In this document: positions 1-8,106 of the stretch, piece after piece
Numbering within the stretch: the stretch's first letter is position 1
How the letters are laid out: the number at the start of each line of letters is the position of its first letter
DNA from: UBA6109 sp964506465
Lineage (GTDB): Bacteria; Desulfobacterota; Syntrophia; Syntrophales; UBA6109
Length of the DNA stretch: 20,172 bases
NCBI GenBank assembly: GCA_964506465.1
Contig: CAZDLM010000054.1
Location: forward strand, 1 to 20,172
Reading direction: 5' to 3'
Notes under the pieces: model-generated
The model's database searches: none
What the model was told of the DNA's origin: nothing
What the model saw: the letters and a program-made list of their open reading frames with translations, nothing else
Position numbers and translations under genes: made by a program

Positions 1-390
1 GACATGGAGGACAGCAGGCTCCTCGTCCAGTCCTTCCTGCGCAAGACGCCGTTTATCCTGGACATCGCGGAAAATGGAAAGGTCGGTCTGGAGAAGTACG
101 TGGCGAACCCGGGAGGCTGCGACCTGATTCTCATGGACATGCAGATGCCGGTCATGGACGGCTACACGGCTGCGAGGGAGATCCGGAAATGGGAGCAGCG
201 GACCGGCGGAGCTCGGGTACCCATCGTCGCGCTGACTGCCCATGCCCTCAAGGAAGATATCCGGAAGAGCATCGACGCCGGTTGCGACGACCACTTAACG
301 AAGCCGATCCGCAGGAACACCCTGCTGGAGACGATCCGCCGCTATGCGTTGGCGGATCACCCAGGCGGAATGGAAAAGGGGGACGGGTGA
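1..390 (+). CDS. Receiver domain, C-terminal end of a probable hybrid histidine kinase (partial)
   Basis: The reading frame is open to the left edge, so the protein starts outside the window and only its last 129 residues are seen. They form a CheY-like receiver domain. A residual acidic patch (DMED) sits at the very start, the phospho-acceptor Asp lies in the motif LILMDMQMP (codon at 136-138), an ALTAHA segment supplies the conserved Thr, and the conserved Lys is in LTKPI. The -MDMQMPVMDG- style is typical of receivers at the C-terminus of hybrid sensor kinases, and this domain ends the protein. Its stop overlaps the start of an Hpt gene (TGATG), so the two are translationally coupled and probably form one phosphorelay: kinase to receiver to Hpt. 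The kinase part is not visible, so a stand-alone response regulator is also possible. Confidence 0.85.
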   Translation, partial: DMEDSRLLVQSFLRKTPFILDIAENGKVGLEKYVANPGGCDLILMDMQMPVMDGYTAAREIRKWEQRTGGARVPIVALTAHALKEDIRKSIDAGCDDHLTKPIRRNTLLETIRRYALADHPGGMEKGDG

Positions 391-692
391 TGGGCGAAAA
401 GATATCGATCCGGATCGACGAGGACTTGCGGGACCTGATTCCCGGCTATCTCGAAAACCGGCGGAAGGACATTGCCGCAATTGCGGAGGCGCTGAGCCGG
501 GGCGATTACGAGAAGATCCGCGTCATCGGCCACGGCATGAAGGGCTCCGGCGGCGGATACGGATTCGATGGCATCACGGCCATCGGGCGGGACATCGAGG
601 AAGCGGCCAAGGCGCATGACGGGGAAAAGATCCGGGGCGGCGCGGCCGAACTGGATGCCTACCTCAAGAGCGTCGATATCACCTACGCGTGA
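390..692 (+). CDS. Stand-alone Hpt (histidine phosphotransfer) domain protein
   Basis: This 100-residue protein is essentially one Hpt domain, a four-helix bundle that shuttles phosphoryl groups between receiver domains. The signature is VIGHGMKGSGGGYGF, with phospho-accepting His48 followed by the conserved Lys51-Gly52. The ATG at 390 overlaps the upstream stop codon; an in-frame GTG at 387 is an alternative. The frame remains open further upstream, but that extension is the shadow of the receiver gene. Overlap with the receiver-domain gene argues that this Hpt is its dedicated partner. The C-terminal receiver of PilB (4160-6430) is one conceivable further output, but nothing in the sequence proves that link. 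The gene converges on pilX and ends 137 bp from it. Confidence 0.85.
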   Translation: MGEKISIRIDEDLRDLIPGYLENRRKDIAAIAEALSRGDYEKIRVIGHGMKGSGGGYGFDGITAIGRDIEEAAKAHDGEKIRGGAAELDAYLKSVDITYA

Positions 693-829
693 GGCAGGGA
701 GAGGCGCGATTCCCCGGCCTCGACGGCGCCGCGGCATCCACAACAAGCCGGAGGGCGCCTTTCGGGCGGAGAGGGGAAGCCGGAGGAAGCGGCGGCGGCG
801 AGCGCTGCGAACGGACGGATTGGACCCTG

Positions 830-1990
830 TCAGGAAACCTCCCGCCAGGACTTGCGCTGCACCCTCTGAAGCTTGTCCATGTTTTTCACATTTTCCATGG
901 ACTGCCCGCTGTAGTAAAGGTTGACATTGCCGCTCGCATTGATCGTCTTTCCCGTATGGTTGATCGTGATGACAGAGCCGTAAACGATCGCATTGCCTGC
1001 GCCGGTCAGATTGCTGCTGCCGAGGAGCACGATAACCCCCTCATAGCAAAGTCCCTGTCCGATGCTGAAGGAGGCCCCGTCCTTGACAATAAGGACGCCC
1101 GCTCCGTTCGTATTGCCCGACAGGGACTGCCCCACCTCGACGACGCTGACCGCAGGGTGCGCCCTGGTCCCTATCGTGGTCGAATAGGGATTGGACAGGA
1201 CATCGTCGACGAAGGCCGACCATACCGCCTCGGTGTGGAGACCTCCGCCGATCTTTTGAGAGGGGTTGCCGGCGAGATTGACCAGATTCCCCGTCACCGT
1301 CGGCTGCAGCGCCGGCGTATAAATTCCGGGCATCGCCCCGGCCGTGGAACCTGCGGTGCGGCAGGCGCTGCCGCTGCAGTTCGGATTCGAGGGAATCGGA
1401 TAGTTGTGGCCGTCGATGTTCGTGTCTCCCCCTCCGCCGGTCTTCAGGTTCACGGTCAACGGTCCGCCGCCGTACATGGCAACGGCGCCGTCAGCGCCTT
1501 GCGGCAGGACGGTATTCCGCCCAAAAACAACCTCGATGGTTTTTGAGACATTTTTCTCTGCGGTTCCCGTCATCTGGAATTTGTAAGTCTTGTTGTTGCT
1601 GGACGGTCCGCAACCGCCGCTGCTGATGCAGGTGACCGTCACGGAAGGGCTGAAATCGGAGGCGGAGAAGTCCGCCGGGAATTCCGGAATCGTAAAGGTT
1701 GCAGAGGCATTGTACGCCTCGGGATACGCCAGGGCATTTCCGCGCATGTAGGCGATGAAGTATTCGGCCCCCGCTTCCGCATGGGCCAGGGCCCGGGCGT
1801 CCTCGCGGTAATTGGCGCTGATTTTCAGGTCGGTCGACGTCGTCAGCATTATCGTAGTGCCGAGGAGCACCAGCAAAGCGATGACGATGAGGGTCACGCC
1901 CTGAACCATGCCCCGATTGCTGCCTGCTGTCTTTCTCTTGTCCGGTGTTTTCATGATTTGCCTGTCAGCGAATTGTCCGTGGCATTGCAT
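830..1990 (-). CDS. pilX: PilX-like minor pilin / pilus assembly protein
   Basis: This 386-residue protein has a prepilin-like N-terminus: a basic leader ending SNRG, then MVQGVTLIVIALLVLLGTTI as the hydrophobic helix, followed by the helical N-A-E-A-G-A-E-Y segment. PilX proteins resemble this and, like here, usually lack the Glu5 of major pilins. The rest is a secreted beta-rich domain full of Gly/Asn/Ser. It is longer than typical PilX (about 200 aa), so it may carry an added adhesive or sensing domain; at least three Cys lie in the distal half. The ATG at 1990 has AAGG five bases upstream; a second in-frame ATG at 1954 would give a shorter leader. It is the last gene of the pilus operon and follows pilW by 17 bp. 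No PilY1 gene is adjacent. Confidence 0.75.
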   Translation of the reverse strand: MQCHGQFADRQIMKTPDKRKTAGSNRGMVQGVTLIVIALLVLLGTTIMLTTSTDLKISANYREDARALAHAEAGAEYFIAYMRGNALAYPEAYNASATFTIPEFPADFSASDFSPSVTVTCISSGGCGPSSNNKTYKFQMTGTAEKNVSKTIEVVFGRNTVLPQGADGAVAMYGGGPLTVNLKTGGGGDTNIDGHNYPIPSNPNCSGSACRTAGSTAGAMPGIYTPALQPTVTGNLVNLAGNPSQKIGGGLHTEAVWSAFVDDVLSNPYSTTIGTRAHPAVSVVEVGQSLSGNTNGAGVLIVKDGASFSIGQGLCYEGVIVLLGSSNLTGAGNAIVYGSVITINHTGKTINASGNVNLYYSGQSMENVKNMDKLQRVQRKSWREVS

Positions 1991-2007
1991 CTCACCCTTG
2001 TTGCATT

Positions 2008-2673
2008 TCAGGGACCCGTGTTTCTCAGCATCACGGAGGACTCGAGCGTATAGCGCCGGTAATGATCTCCGAAATTGGGATCGGTATATCCCGGATCGAT
2101 CTTGCCGGTTCGCACGGTTATGCTGATCTTGATTTTTCTTATATTCGCAACATCGGCCGTCTGGCTCCCGGAGCTGCTATAGTAGGTAAAGGAAAGAGAG
2201 TCGACATAATCTACGGCCGGCTGCCTCGCACCGTTGCTCGTCCTGCCGATCACCTTGACCCCGTTCAACAAGTACGTATCGAAGGTGATGTTCTCATCCG
2301 GATTTGCCGTCCCCGGGGCCGTGTCGCAATTGGAGTTGAGATCCGCGGCAAAGCCGATCGTGCCGGCGCCGGCATAGGTAATCCCGACACATGGAGTGTT
2401 GGTCGCCGTTGTCGACCCGGTACAGCGTCGCACGGCGGTCGCCGGGCTGGAACAGGCAGCGGAGGTCTGATTGAAGCCCGCCATGCGGATCTCCCGGGTC
2501 ATCATTTCCATGGCGCTCCGTGCGGACTGCTGCATCTCGATGACCTGCTCCTGTCGGTGAACTTCCCTGTCGTGCAGCGTAAAGACGGAATAGACCGCTC
2601 CCAGCACAACCAGTCCGATGACCAGGGAGACGAGCAGTTCAATGAGGGTGAACCCCGGGTCTTCTTTCTCCAC
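2008..2673 (-). CDS. pilW: PilW-like type IV pilus minor pilin
   Basis: This 221-residue prepilin has leader MEKEDPG, then FTLIELLVSLVIGLVVLGAVYSVF: the prepilin peptidase site G|F, the methylated Phe position, Glu5 and a hydrophobic alpha-helix. The following amphipathic segment (QSARSAMEMMTREIRMAGFNQT) is diagnostic for the PilW family. The globular part contains several Cys, which probably pair in the periplasm. The start is a GTG at 2673, with an AAGGA Shine-Dalgarno lying inside the last codons of pilV; the two genes are 3 nt apart. Minor pilins PilV/W/X and FimT are thought to form the priming complex at the pilus tip, processed by PilD and assembled by PilB. Length and motif agree with the family. 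Confidence 0.85.
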   Translation of the reverse strand: MEKEDPGFTLIELLVSLVIGLVVLGAVYSVFTLHDREVHRQEQVIEMQQSARSAMEMMTREIRMAGFNQTSAACSSPATAVRRCTGSTTATNTPCVGITYAGAGTIGFAADLNSNCDTAPGTANPDENITFDTYLLNGVKVIGRTSNGARQPAVDYVDSLSFTYYSSSGSQTADVANIRKIKISITVRTGKIDPGYTDPNFGDHYRRYTLESSVMLRNTGP

Positions 2674-2676
2674 GGT

Positions 2677-3066
2677 TCAATCCTTGGCGCGGATGGTTTT
2701 CAGTTCAACCGTGTGGCTCTTGCCCTGCCACTGCCATGCGACCTTCACATCAAGCGTCTTATAATCACTGGGAGACGTCGCTGAAGTCACCGTCCAGGTC
2801 CTCCCGTAGATCCCCTTCGTGTCCGAACCGTCGGCAAGGTTCGCGTAGGCTGCACCCCTCAGTTCTTCGAACTTGTCTTTTGCCAGCGTCGTAGCCGACG
2901 TCAGGGTCTTGCTGAAATCGCCGCCCTTCATGGTCGTGGTCATGACCGTCGTGACGCCGACCAGCGTGACGGTCAGCAGGAAAATGGCGATGACGATTTC
3001 AACGAGGGTGAAGCCGCCTTGAAGATTTTGCACTTTCATGGGTCTTTCGTCCATTCCTAAGGACAT
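2677..3066 (-). CDS. pilV: PilV-like type IV pilus minor pilin
   Basis: This is a small prepilin with the cleavage motif LQGG|FTLVEIVIAIFLLTVTLVG and a methionine-rich stretch typical of PilV (MTTTMKGG). The start is uncertain. The ATG at 3066 has the best ribosome binding site (GGAGGA about 9 nt upstream) and gives a leader of about 18 residues. The ATG at 3039 gives a short leader (MKVQNLQGG) closer to usual type IVa prepilins but with a weak site. A longer frame to 3150 overlaps fimT and is not needed. With the 3066 start the gene overlaps the end of fimT by 10 bp. Its role is as a pilus-tip or priming-complex minor pilin, processed by prepilin peptidase in the inner membrane. Confidence 0.8.
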   Translation of the reverse strand: MSLGMDERPMKVQNLQGGFTLVEIVIAIFLLTVTLVGVTTVMTTTMKGGDFSKTLTSATTLAKDKFEELRGAAYANLADGSDTKGIYGRTWTVTSATSPSDYKTLDVKVAWQWQGKSHTVELKTIRAKD

Positions 3067-3545
3067 GAGGCTGCATCCTCCACACTGACCCGCCCGGTGA
3101 TGTTCAAGCGTATCTTTTTCGGGTTCAATCCGGACGCTCCGGTGAGACAAAGCGTCGCCGGGGCCGTACCGAGCGTTCCGTTCGGATAGAAGGTCACCGT
3201 ATCTCCGGCGGAAAGGGACATCGCGACATCGGGGGCGTTGAGGTGAAGATCCCTCACGGTTATCGTTTCCCCCGGATCGTTGATCCGGTTCTTGTTTGCA
3301 TCCCGGTACATCGTGTATTGATGGTCGTTTTCGACCTGCAGGGACATCCAGGAACGCTGGCTGATCGCCTCCCAGCGCATGGTCATCAGATTGGACCCAA
3401 GTTCAGACGCCGCTGCGGCTAGGCGCTTCTTGGCCAGGAGGCTTTTGAAGGTGGGTACGGAGATCAGCGCCACGATAACCATGAGGGCGATCACGACGAG
3501 GATTTCCACATGGCTGAAACCGGTTTGATGGCCTCTCGTTTTCAT
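3057..3545 (-). CDS. fimT: FimT/FimU (GspH-type) minor pilin
   Basis: This 162-residue prepilin starts MKTRGHQTG|FSHVEILVVIALMVIVALISVPTF. The peptidase Gly, Phe1 and Glu5 are kept, but the usual TLI/TLL after Phe1 is replaced by SHV, which puts a histidine in the first turn of the hydrophobic helix. The next segment (LAAAASELGSNLMTMRWEAISQ) and the later FYPNGT and RLNITGRVSV elements match the GspH/FimT fold. FimT proteins in some naturally competent bacteria bind DNA at the pilus tip, but that cannot be judged here. No strong ribosome site is visible before the ATG, so translation may depend on the upstream cistron. It is the first of four minor pilin genes in the operon. Confidence 0.82.
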   Translation of the reverse strand: MKTRGHQTGFSHVEILVVIALMVIVALISVPTFKSLLAKKRLAAAASELGSNLMTMRWEAISQRSWMSLQVENDHQYTMYRDANKNRINDPGETITVRDLHLNAPDVAMSLSAGDTVTFYPNGTLGTAPATLCLTGASGLNPKKIRLNITGRVSVEDAASCP

Positions 3546-3613
3546 AACGTCAACTGCTGCCCCGAGAACCGGAACGACTGTCCTCCCGACGGATTAAGGT
3601 CCGGTCTACGGGA

Positions 3614-4150
3614 TCATCTCTTCAATTCCGGCATCAGGTTCTCTTTCGTGATGAGAATGTCCTGGAAGCCGTGCGTCGCCGGATTCGGACAGTGTATGGC
3701 CGGTTTCGGCTCGGCGGTGAATACATACGGCTTGCCGCTCACGGGGCAGACGACGTTCTCGTCGACGGAAGTCTTACCCTCTTTGAGCCGTTTTCCGAGC
3801 TCCGACAAGTTCTTGAGGCATTTGTCGGTCGCGGAATCCGTCATATAGGTCCCGATACGCACCGGCTTGTCCCCCTGAGAGGCGGTTTTCTTCTCGGGAA
3901 GAAATCGAGAGACGGCGAAACCGAGACCCGCGAGCAAAATCAGCGCCACGGCGATGCTCCACCGCTTCTTCTTCCGGAGCTCCGCCAGCACCGGCGATGG
4001 CTCCGACATGTCCGGAATGTATTTTTCGGCCATCGCGATCCGGCACTGCCGGCAATACTGCCCCTCTTCGGCGGATTCCCGTCCACCGGCCGCAGCAAAG
4101 GGTTTTCCGCAACCCTGGCAGATCTTGTCCATTTTATCGGGCGTTGCCAT
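3614..4150 (-). CDS. Unknown zinc-ribbon protein with one membrane segment, in the pilus operon
   Basis: This 178-residue protein has no function I recognise. The N-terminal 40 residues hold CQGC and YCRQC pairs, a likely zinc ribbon facing the cytoplasm. RKKKRWSIAVALILLAGLGFAVSRFL is one transmembrane helix with a positive-inside flank. The rest would be periplasmic and contains a CPVSGKPYVF motif and a later HCPNP motif, resembling a second small Cys pair. The gene lies 9 bp after pilB and upstream of fimT in the same direction, so it is probably co-transcribed with the pilus genes. That suggests a pilus assembly or signalling accessory, which is inference from position only. The ATG at 4150 has GAAAG upstream; an ATG at 4132 is an alternative. 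Confidence 0.7.
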   Translation of the reverse strand: MATPDKMDKICQGCGKPFAAAGGRESAEEGQYCRQCRIAMAEKYIPDMSEPSPVLAELRKKKRWSIAVALILLAGLGFAVSRFLPEKKTASQGDKPVRIGTYMTDSATDKCLKNLSELGKRLKEGKTSVDENVVCPVSGKPYVFTAEPKPAIHCPNPATHGFQDILITKENLMPELKR

Positions 4151-4159
4151 CGCAGTCTT

Positions 4160-6430
4160 TCAGAGACGGGCCTTTCTATTCAAGACCCTCCTGACTCTCG
4201 TCAGAAGCGCATCCTTCTTGATGGGTTTCTTCAGATAATCGACAGCCCCCATATCGAGGCCCCGCACTTCGTCTTCCTCTTCCAGTCTGGCCGTCAGAAA
4301 CATCAGGGGAGCCTTGACCCCCTTCTGATTGATGATCTCGAGAAACTTGAATCCATCGAGGTTCGGCATGTTGATGTCCGAAAGGATCAAGTCGAAATCC
4401 TTTTTGGCGATAAGCATAAGGGCATCGACACCGTCGCCGGCCGCGGAAACGTCATAACCTGCCTGCTGGAGAATCCGGGAGATGAGCAGCTGGTTGTCCT
4501 GGTCGTCCTCCACGACGAGAATGGATGCCGTTCCCCGGGGCTGTTCCGCAGGCGCCGGTTTGTCAGTTTTTATCTCTTCCTCTTTGGGCATTGCCGGAAT
4601 TTCCTCCACGAGGACTTTTTCGTAGACATCCCGGACGGAAAAGGTGAGGTTCCTGATCTTCTCCACGGCATGGTTGCTGATCAGGTAACCGCCGCGGCGC
4701 TGAATAAACTGCCTCAGTTCGGCGATGCTCATTCCTTCGCGAACCCTGTTCAGGAGTTCGGCATCGAAAGAGATGATTTCGTAGATCCCTTCCCGTCCTG
4801 CATACCCTTCGCGGCATTCCGGGCATCCCACGGGATGCGCGACGTGGGTCGGCAGTTCATCGGTAAAAGGCCGAAGCAGCTCCGCTTCATCGTTCGTAAT
4901 GGGGGCAACGCGTTTGCAGACGGGACAGAGCTTTTTCAAGAGGCGTTGGGCGACGATTCCCAGGAGCGCTTCGGCCATCACTTCGCGGGTCACTCCGAGG
5001 CGCTCCAGTCGGAAGATGGCCGTCGTTGCATTGTTGGTGTGCAGGGTCGAGATGGTCATGTGACCCGTGCTGGCAAAATCAACGGACATTCGCGCCGAAA
5101 AGGAATCGCGGATCTCGCCAAGATAGAGAATGTCGGGGTCCTGACGAACCGACGACTTGAGAAGGGCGTCGAAGGTGACCCCCGCCTTGTCGTTCACCTG
5201 CTGCTGATTGGCGTTGGGTATCCGGTATTCCACGGGGTCTTCCACGGAGATAAGGCTTCTGGCCTTGGTATCCACATATGAGAGGAAACTGTAGATTGTG
5301 GTGGTCTTGCCCGAGCCCGTCGGGCCGACAACGAGGATGAGTCCATAACGATGACCAGCCAAATCCATCATGGCGGCGAACTGGGAGTCCGTCATGCCGA
5401 GTTCCCTCAAGTGTTTCGGCGTCGCCAGCGGCTCGAGGAGCCGGATGATAAGACTTTGCCCACTCGGCGTCGAGGTCGTCGCGAGGCGGAGTTTGAAGGT
5501 CCTCTTCTTGTACATGACCTCCACCGCGCCGTCCTGGGGTTTCAACCGTTCGGCAATATCGAGACCCGCCAGCGCCTTGAGGCGTGAAATGACCATGACC
5601 CCTGTCTGTTTCTTCAAGTTGAACATGTCCCGGAGATCGCCGTCGATCCGGTAGCGAACGATGGTCTCCCGCTCCTTCGGTTCGATATGGATGTCGCTGG
5701 CCCGTTCCATAATCCCCGTATAGAGAATGTCATTGGAGATATAAACAATCGGGCTCCTCTCGATCTCCGCTGCGGTGATGGCATCCGATTCCTTGATGAT
5801 CCCTGCCATCAAGGGCAGGTCTTCTTCCGCGCCCTCTTCCGTAGAGCCGACCGTCGCCTGGTCCCAGGCAGCCTTTTTCAGCTTCTTTGCCCTTTTTTCC
5901 GGCAGATCATCGATGAGGGCAAGGATGCCCGACGGTTCGGAAACGACCAGCCGCAGAGGCTGCTCGGAACTCAGGCGCTTCCTGATGGAATCGACAAGTT
6001 CCCAGTTGAATGGATTGCTGATAAGAAAGACAAGCTGGCCCTTGTCGTCAAGAACCGGGGCTACCGTGTTCCAGCGGCAGAATGCCTGGGAGAGTACATC
6101 CGTTTTCACGTCTTCGAAATCGGCGGCAGAAGCATGGGGCAGATGTGCAAATTCCGCGATCAGAAGGGCAAAGTCTTTTTGTTTCATGTTCATGGCTTCG
6201 GCCAGGCCGTACAGATCGGCAATGGTCGCCTTCCGGATTTTCGACCTTGCTTCCTCGGGGACGGAGAAACGTTCCAAGAGTTGATTTTTGAATTTTTGCA
6301 GATTGGTCCGCGTCCGGTAATCCGAAATCGCTTGCCCGGCAGAGCCCCCTATCTCAGAGTTTTCCGGACTGTCCTTGGCTTCCGGATCGCCGGGGGGTTC
6401 CGGAGAGAAACCTTGATCTTTTGAAGCCAT
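4160..6430 (-). CDS. pilB: PilB-type pilus extension ATPase fused to a C-terminal receiver domain
   Basis: This 756-residue hexameric ATPase powers pilus polymerisation at the inner membrane. It has an N-terminal GspE_N-like region, then the core: Walker A GPTGSGKT at 369-376, Asp box (ISVEDPVEYRI), Walker B (DILYLGEIRD) and His box (MTISTLHTNN). A tetra-cysteine zinc site (C502-x2-C505, C536-x2-C539) is characteristic of PilB/GspE rather than PilT. After an acidic, proline-rich linker, the last about 120 residues are a full CheY-like receiver: acidic pair VVEDD, phospho-acceptor D685 in LILSDINMP, Thr in FLTAR and Lys in YLKKP. The ATG at 6430 has AAGGAG nine bases upstream; the open frame further upstream has no start support. 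Phosphorylation could therefore gate pilus extension. It heads the pilus operon. Confidence 0.93.
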   Translation of the reverse strand: MASKDQGFSPEPPGDPEAKDSPENSEIGGSAGQAISDYRTRTNLQKFKNQLLERFSVPEEARSKIRKATIADLYGLAEAMNMKQKDFALLIAEFAHLPHASAADFEDVKTDVLSQAFCRWNTVAPVLDDKGQLVFLISNPFNWELVDSIRKRLSSEQPLRLVVSEPSGILALIDDLPEKRAKKLKKAAWDQATVGSTEEGAEEDLPLMAGIIKESDAITAAEIERSPIVYISNDILYTGIMERASDIHIEPKERETIVRYRIDGDLRDMFNLKKQTGVMVISRLKALAGLDIAERLKPQDGAVEVMYKKRTFKLRLATTSTPSGQSLIIRLLEPLATPKHLRELGMTDSQFAAMMDLAGHRYGLILVVGPTGSGKTTTIYSFLSYVDTKARSLISVEDPVEYRIPNANQQQVNDKAGVTFDALLKSSVRQDPDILYLGEIRDSFSARMSVDFASTGHMTISTLHTNNATTAIFRLERLGVTREVMAEALLGIVAQRLLKKLCPVCKRVAPITNDEAELLRPFTDELPTHVAHPVGCPECREGYAGREGIYEIISFDAELLNRVREGMSIAELRQFIQRRGGYLISNHAVEKIRNLTFSVRDVYEKVLVEEIPAMPKEEEIKTDKPAPAEQPRGTASILVVEDDQDNQLLISRILQQAGYDVSAAGDGVDALMLIAKKDFDLILSDINMPNLDGFKFLEIINQKGVKAPLMFLTARLEEEDEVRGLDMGAVDYLKKPIKKDALLTRVRRVLNRKARL

Positions 6431-6733
6431 GTCTTTCTGCTCCTTACGGTCTGCGGATGACTTCCATCTTTTCCGAATGGAAATTCCGTTTGTCGAACTG
6501 CTTCTGCACGTCCTTGGTCCCCGTTCACACCGCCGCATCTTCCAGGGCGGCGTCGATGCCGTAAATTACATGAATTTGCATGATAAAGCTATCATCAAAA
6601 GAGATTCGGGGCTTTCAGGCGAGGGCGCAGACTGATCGATGGCGATGGGGATCGCGCTGGATGAAAAGGGTTGAAAGGTTATGCCGGCCGGCATAACCTT
6701 TCAACCACTCACACGCGGGGTGAAAACGGTGTT
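6431..6733. other. Intergenic region between pilB and eno, probable pilB promoter region
   Basis: These 303 bases hold no supportable gene. The part nearest pilB carries its ribosome binding site. An AT-rich stretch at about 6560-6600 is the likeliest place for the pilB promoter (minus strand), but I cannot assign -35/-10 boxes with confidence. Inside it is a small inverted repeat (ATGATA, four-base loop, TATCAT, at 6580-6595), which could be an operator. The other end contains the eno terminator palindrome. The short open frames here are shadows. Confidence 0.5.
6664..6706 (-). terminator. Perfect 38-nt palindrome, probable eno terminator
   Basis: Positions 6669-6706 form an uninterrupted inverted repeat with two 19-base arms meeting at 6687/6688 and no mismatch. 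It starts 28 bases after the eno stop. On the minus strand the arm is followed by C-TTTT (6664-6668), which gives a modest U-tract. It is therefore most likely the intrinsic terminator of eno. The lack of any loop and the length are unusual, and it could also act in the other direction or as a binding site. Confidence 0.7.
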
Positions 6734-8023
6734 TTAAGCGCGGATGCTGTAGAAGGCGTCTTTGCCGCGATACACAGCGGCGTCGCCCAACTGCTCCTCG
6801 ATGCGCAGGAGCTGGTTGTACTTGGCGATCCGTTCGCTCCGGCAGATGGAGCCGCTCTTGATCTGCCCGCTGTTTGCCGCGACGGCGACATCGGCCATGA
6901 AGGAGTCCTCGGTCTCGCCGGAACGGTGTGAGATGACCGACGTGTAGCCCGCCTCTTTGGCCATCTGGATCGTCTCGAGGGTCTCCGTCACGGTCCCGAT
7001 CTGGTTGAGTTTGATGAGGATCGAGTTGGCGACGCCCATCCGGATGCCCTTTTCCAGGCGCTTCGGGTTCGTGACGAAGATGTCGTCGCCGACGATCTGG
7101 ATTTTCTTTCCAAGGACCTCCGTCATCAGCTTCCACCCGTTCCAGTCGTCTTCGGCGAGACCGTCCTCGATCGAGATGATCGGGTATTTCTTGACGAGCC
7201 CCTCGTAGAACTTCACCATCTCCTCGGCCGTTTTCACGGGCTTCTTCTCGGCGGAAAGGACATACTTTCCCTTCTCGTAGAAGGAGCTCGCCGCGGAGTC
7301 GAGCGCGATGAAAATGTCTTTGCCGGGACGGTACTTGGCCTTTTCGATCGCCTCCATGATGCAGGCGAGGGCTTCTTCATTGGAGCCGAGATTCGGCGCG
7401 AATCCGCCTTCGTCGCCGACGCCCGTGCTCAGGCCCCGCGCCTTCAGCACGGCGCGCAGGCTGTGGAACACCTCGCTCGCCATCCGCAGGCCTTCCTTGA
7501 AGCTCGGTGCGCCGGCCGGCACGATCATGAACTCCTGGATGTCCACGTTGTTGTCGGCGTGCTGGCCGCCGTTCATGATGTTGGCCATCGGCACGGGAAT
7601 GTCCTTGGCGGAGACGCCGCCGAGGTAGCGGTACAGCGGCAGATCGGAGATCTCGGCCGCGGCCTTCGCGCAGGCCATCGATACGCTGAGCATGGCGTTG
7701 GCGCCGAGGAGGCTCCGGTTCGGCGTGCCGTCCAGTTCGATCATCGTGTAGTCGATCTCGCGCTGCATGGTGCAGTCCATGCCGATGATCTCGGGGGCGA
7801 TCTTCTGGATGACGTTGGCAACGGCCTTTTCCACGCCGAGGCCGCGATAGCGCTTCTTGTTGCCGTCGCGCAGCTCCAGCATTTCGTGTTCGCCCGTGGA
7901 TGCGCCCGACGGGACGGCCGCGCGGGCGATGATGCCCGACAGGAGGGAGACCTCCGCCTCGACCGTCGGGTTCCCCCGCGAATCCAGAATTTCCCTTGCA
8001 TGGACATTGATGATTTCCGGCAT
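6734..8023 (-). CDS. eno: Enolase (phosphopyruvate hydratase)
   Basis: Enolase converts 2-phosphoglycerate to phosphoenolpyruvate in glycolysis and gluconeogenesis; it is cytosolic and often part of the RNA degradosome in proteobacteria. At 429 residues it has normal full length. Visible features are the mobile loop VPSGASTGEHE (38-47), E205 in GDEGGF, the metal ligands D242 (IALDSAA), E286 (SIEDGL) and D313 (VGDDIF), catalytic K338 in the signature ILIKLNQIGTVTET, the SHRSGETED loop (365-373) and K389. The ATG at 8023 has a strong AGGAGG five bases upstream. It lies 83 bp downstream of the PilT-like gene on the same strand, so they may share a transcript. It ends at a strong palindromic terminator. 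GC content and codon use match the host genes. Confidence 0.98.
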   Translation of the reverse strand: MPEIINVHAREILDSRGNPTVEAEVSLLSGIIARAAVPSGASTGEHEMLELRDGNKKRYRGLGVEKAVANVIQKIAPEIIGMDCTMQREIDYTMIELDGTPNRSLLGANAMLSVSMACAKAAAEISDLPLYRYLGGVSAKDIPVPMANIMNGGQHADNNVDIQEFMIVPAGAPSFKEGLRMASEVFHSLRAVLKARGLSTGVGDEGGFAPNLGSNEEALACIMEAIEKAKYRPGKDIFIALDSAASSFYEKGKYVLSAEKKPVKTAEEMVKFYEGLVKKYPIISIEDGLAEDDWNGWKLMTEVLGKKIQIVGDDIFVTNPKRLEKGIRMGVANSILIKLNQIGTVTETLETIQMAKEAGYTSVISHRSGETEDSFMADVAVAANSGQIKSGSICRSERIAKYNQLLRIEEQLGDAAVYRGKDAFYSIRA

Positions 8024-8106
8024 AGTATCCTCCTAGAGATTGGTATGAGAAAAATGAAAGGACAACACGTCCTGAAAATCCGGAGGCAGGGGATCACTTC
8101 CGGAGA

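Noticed and set aside
689..1546. Plus-strand frame of 285 codons opposite pilX
   Set aside because: Arg/Gly-rich, no motif, no ribosome site; pilX on the other strand is supported by operon position and a prepilin N-terminus.
3671..5281. Long plus-strand open frame (536 codons) opposite pilB and the zinc-ribbon gene
   Set aside because: It is antisense to genes with clear motifs, spans their boundaries and shows no recognisable domain; it is a frame shadow of GC-rich coding DNA.
6431..6538. N-terminal extension of PilB to an upstream ATG
   Set aside because: The extension is basic and unlike any PilB start, and the ATG at 6430 has a good AAGGAG site.
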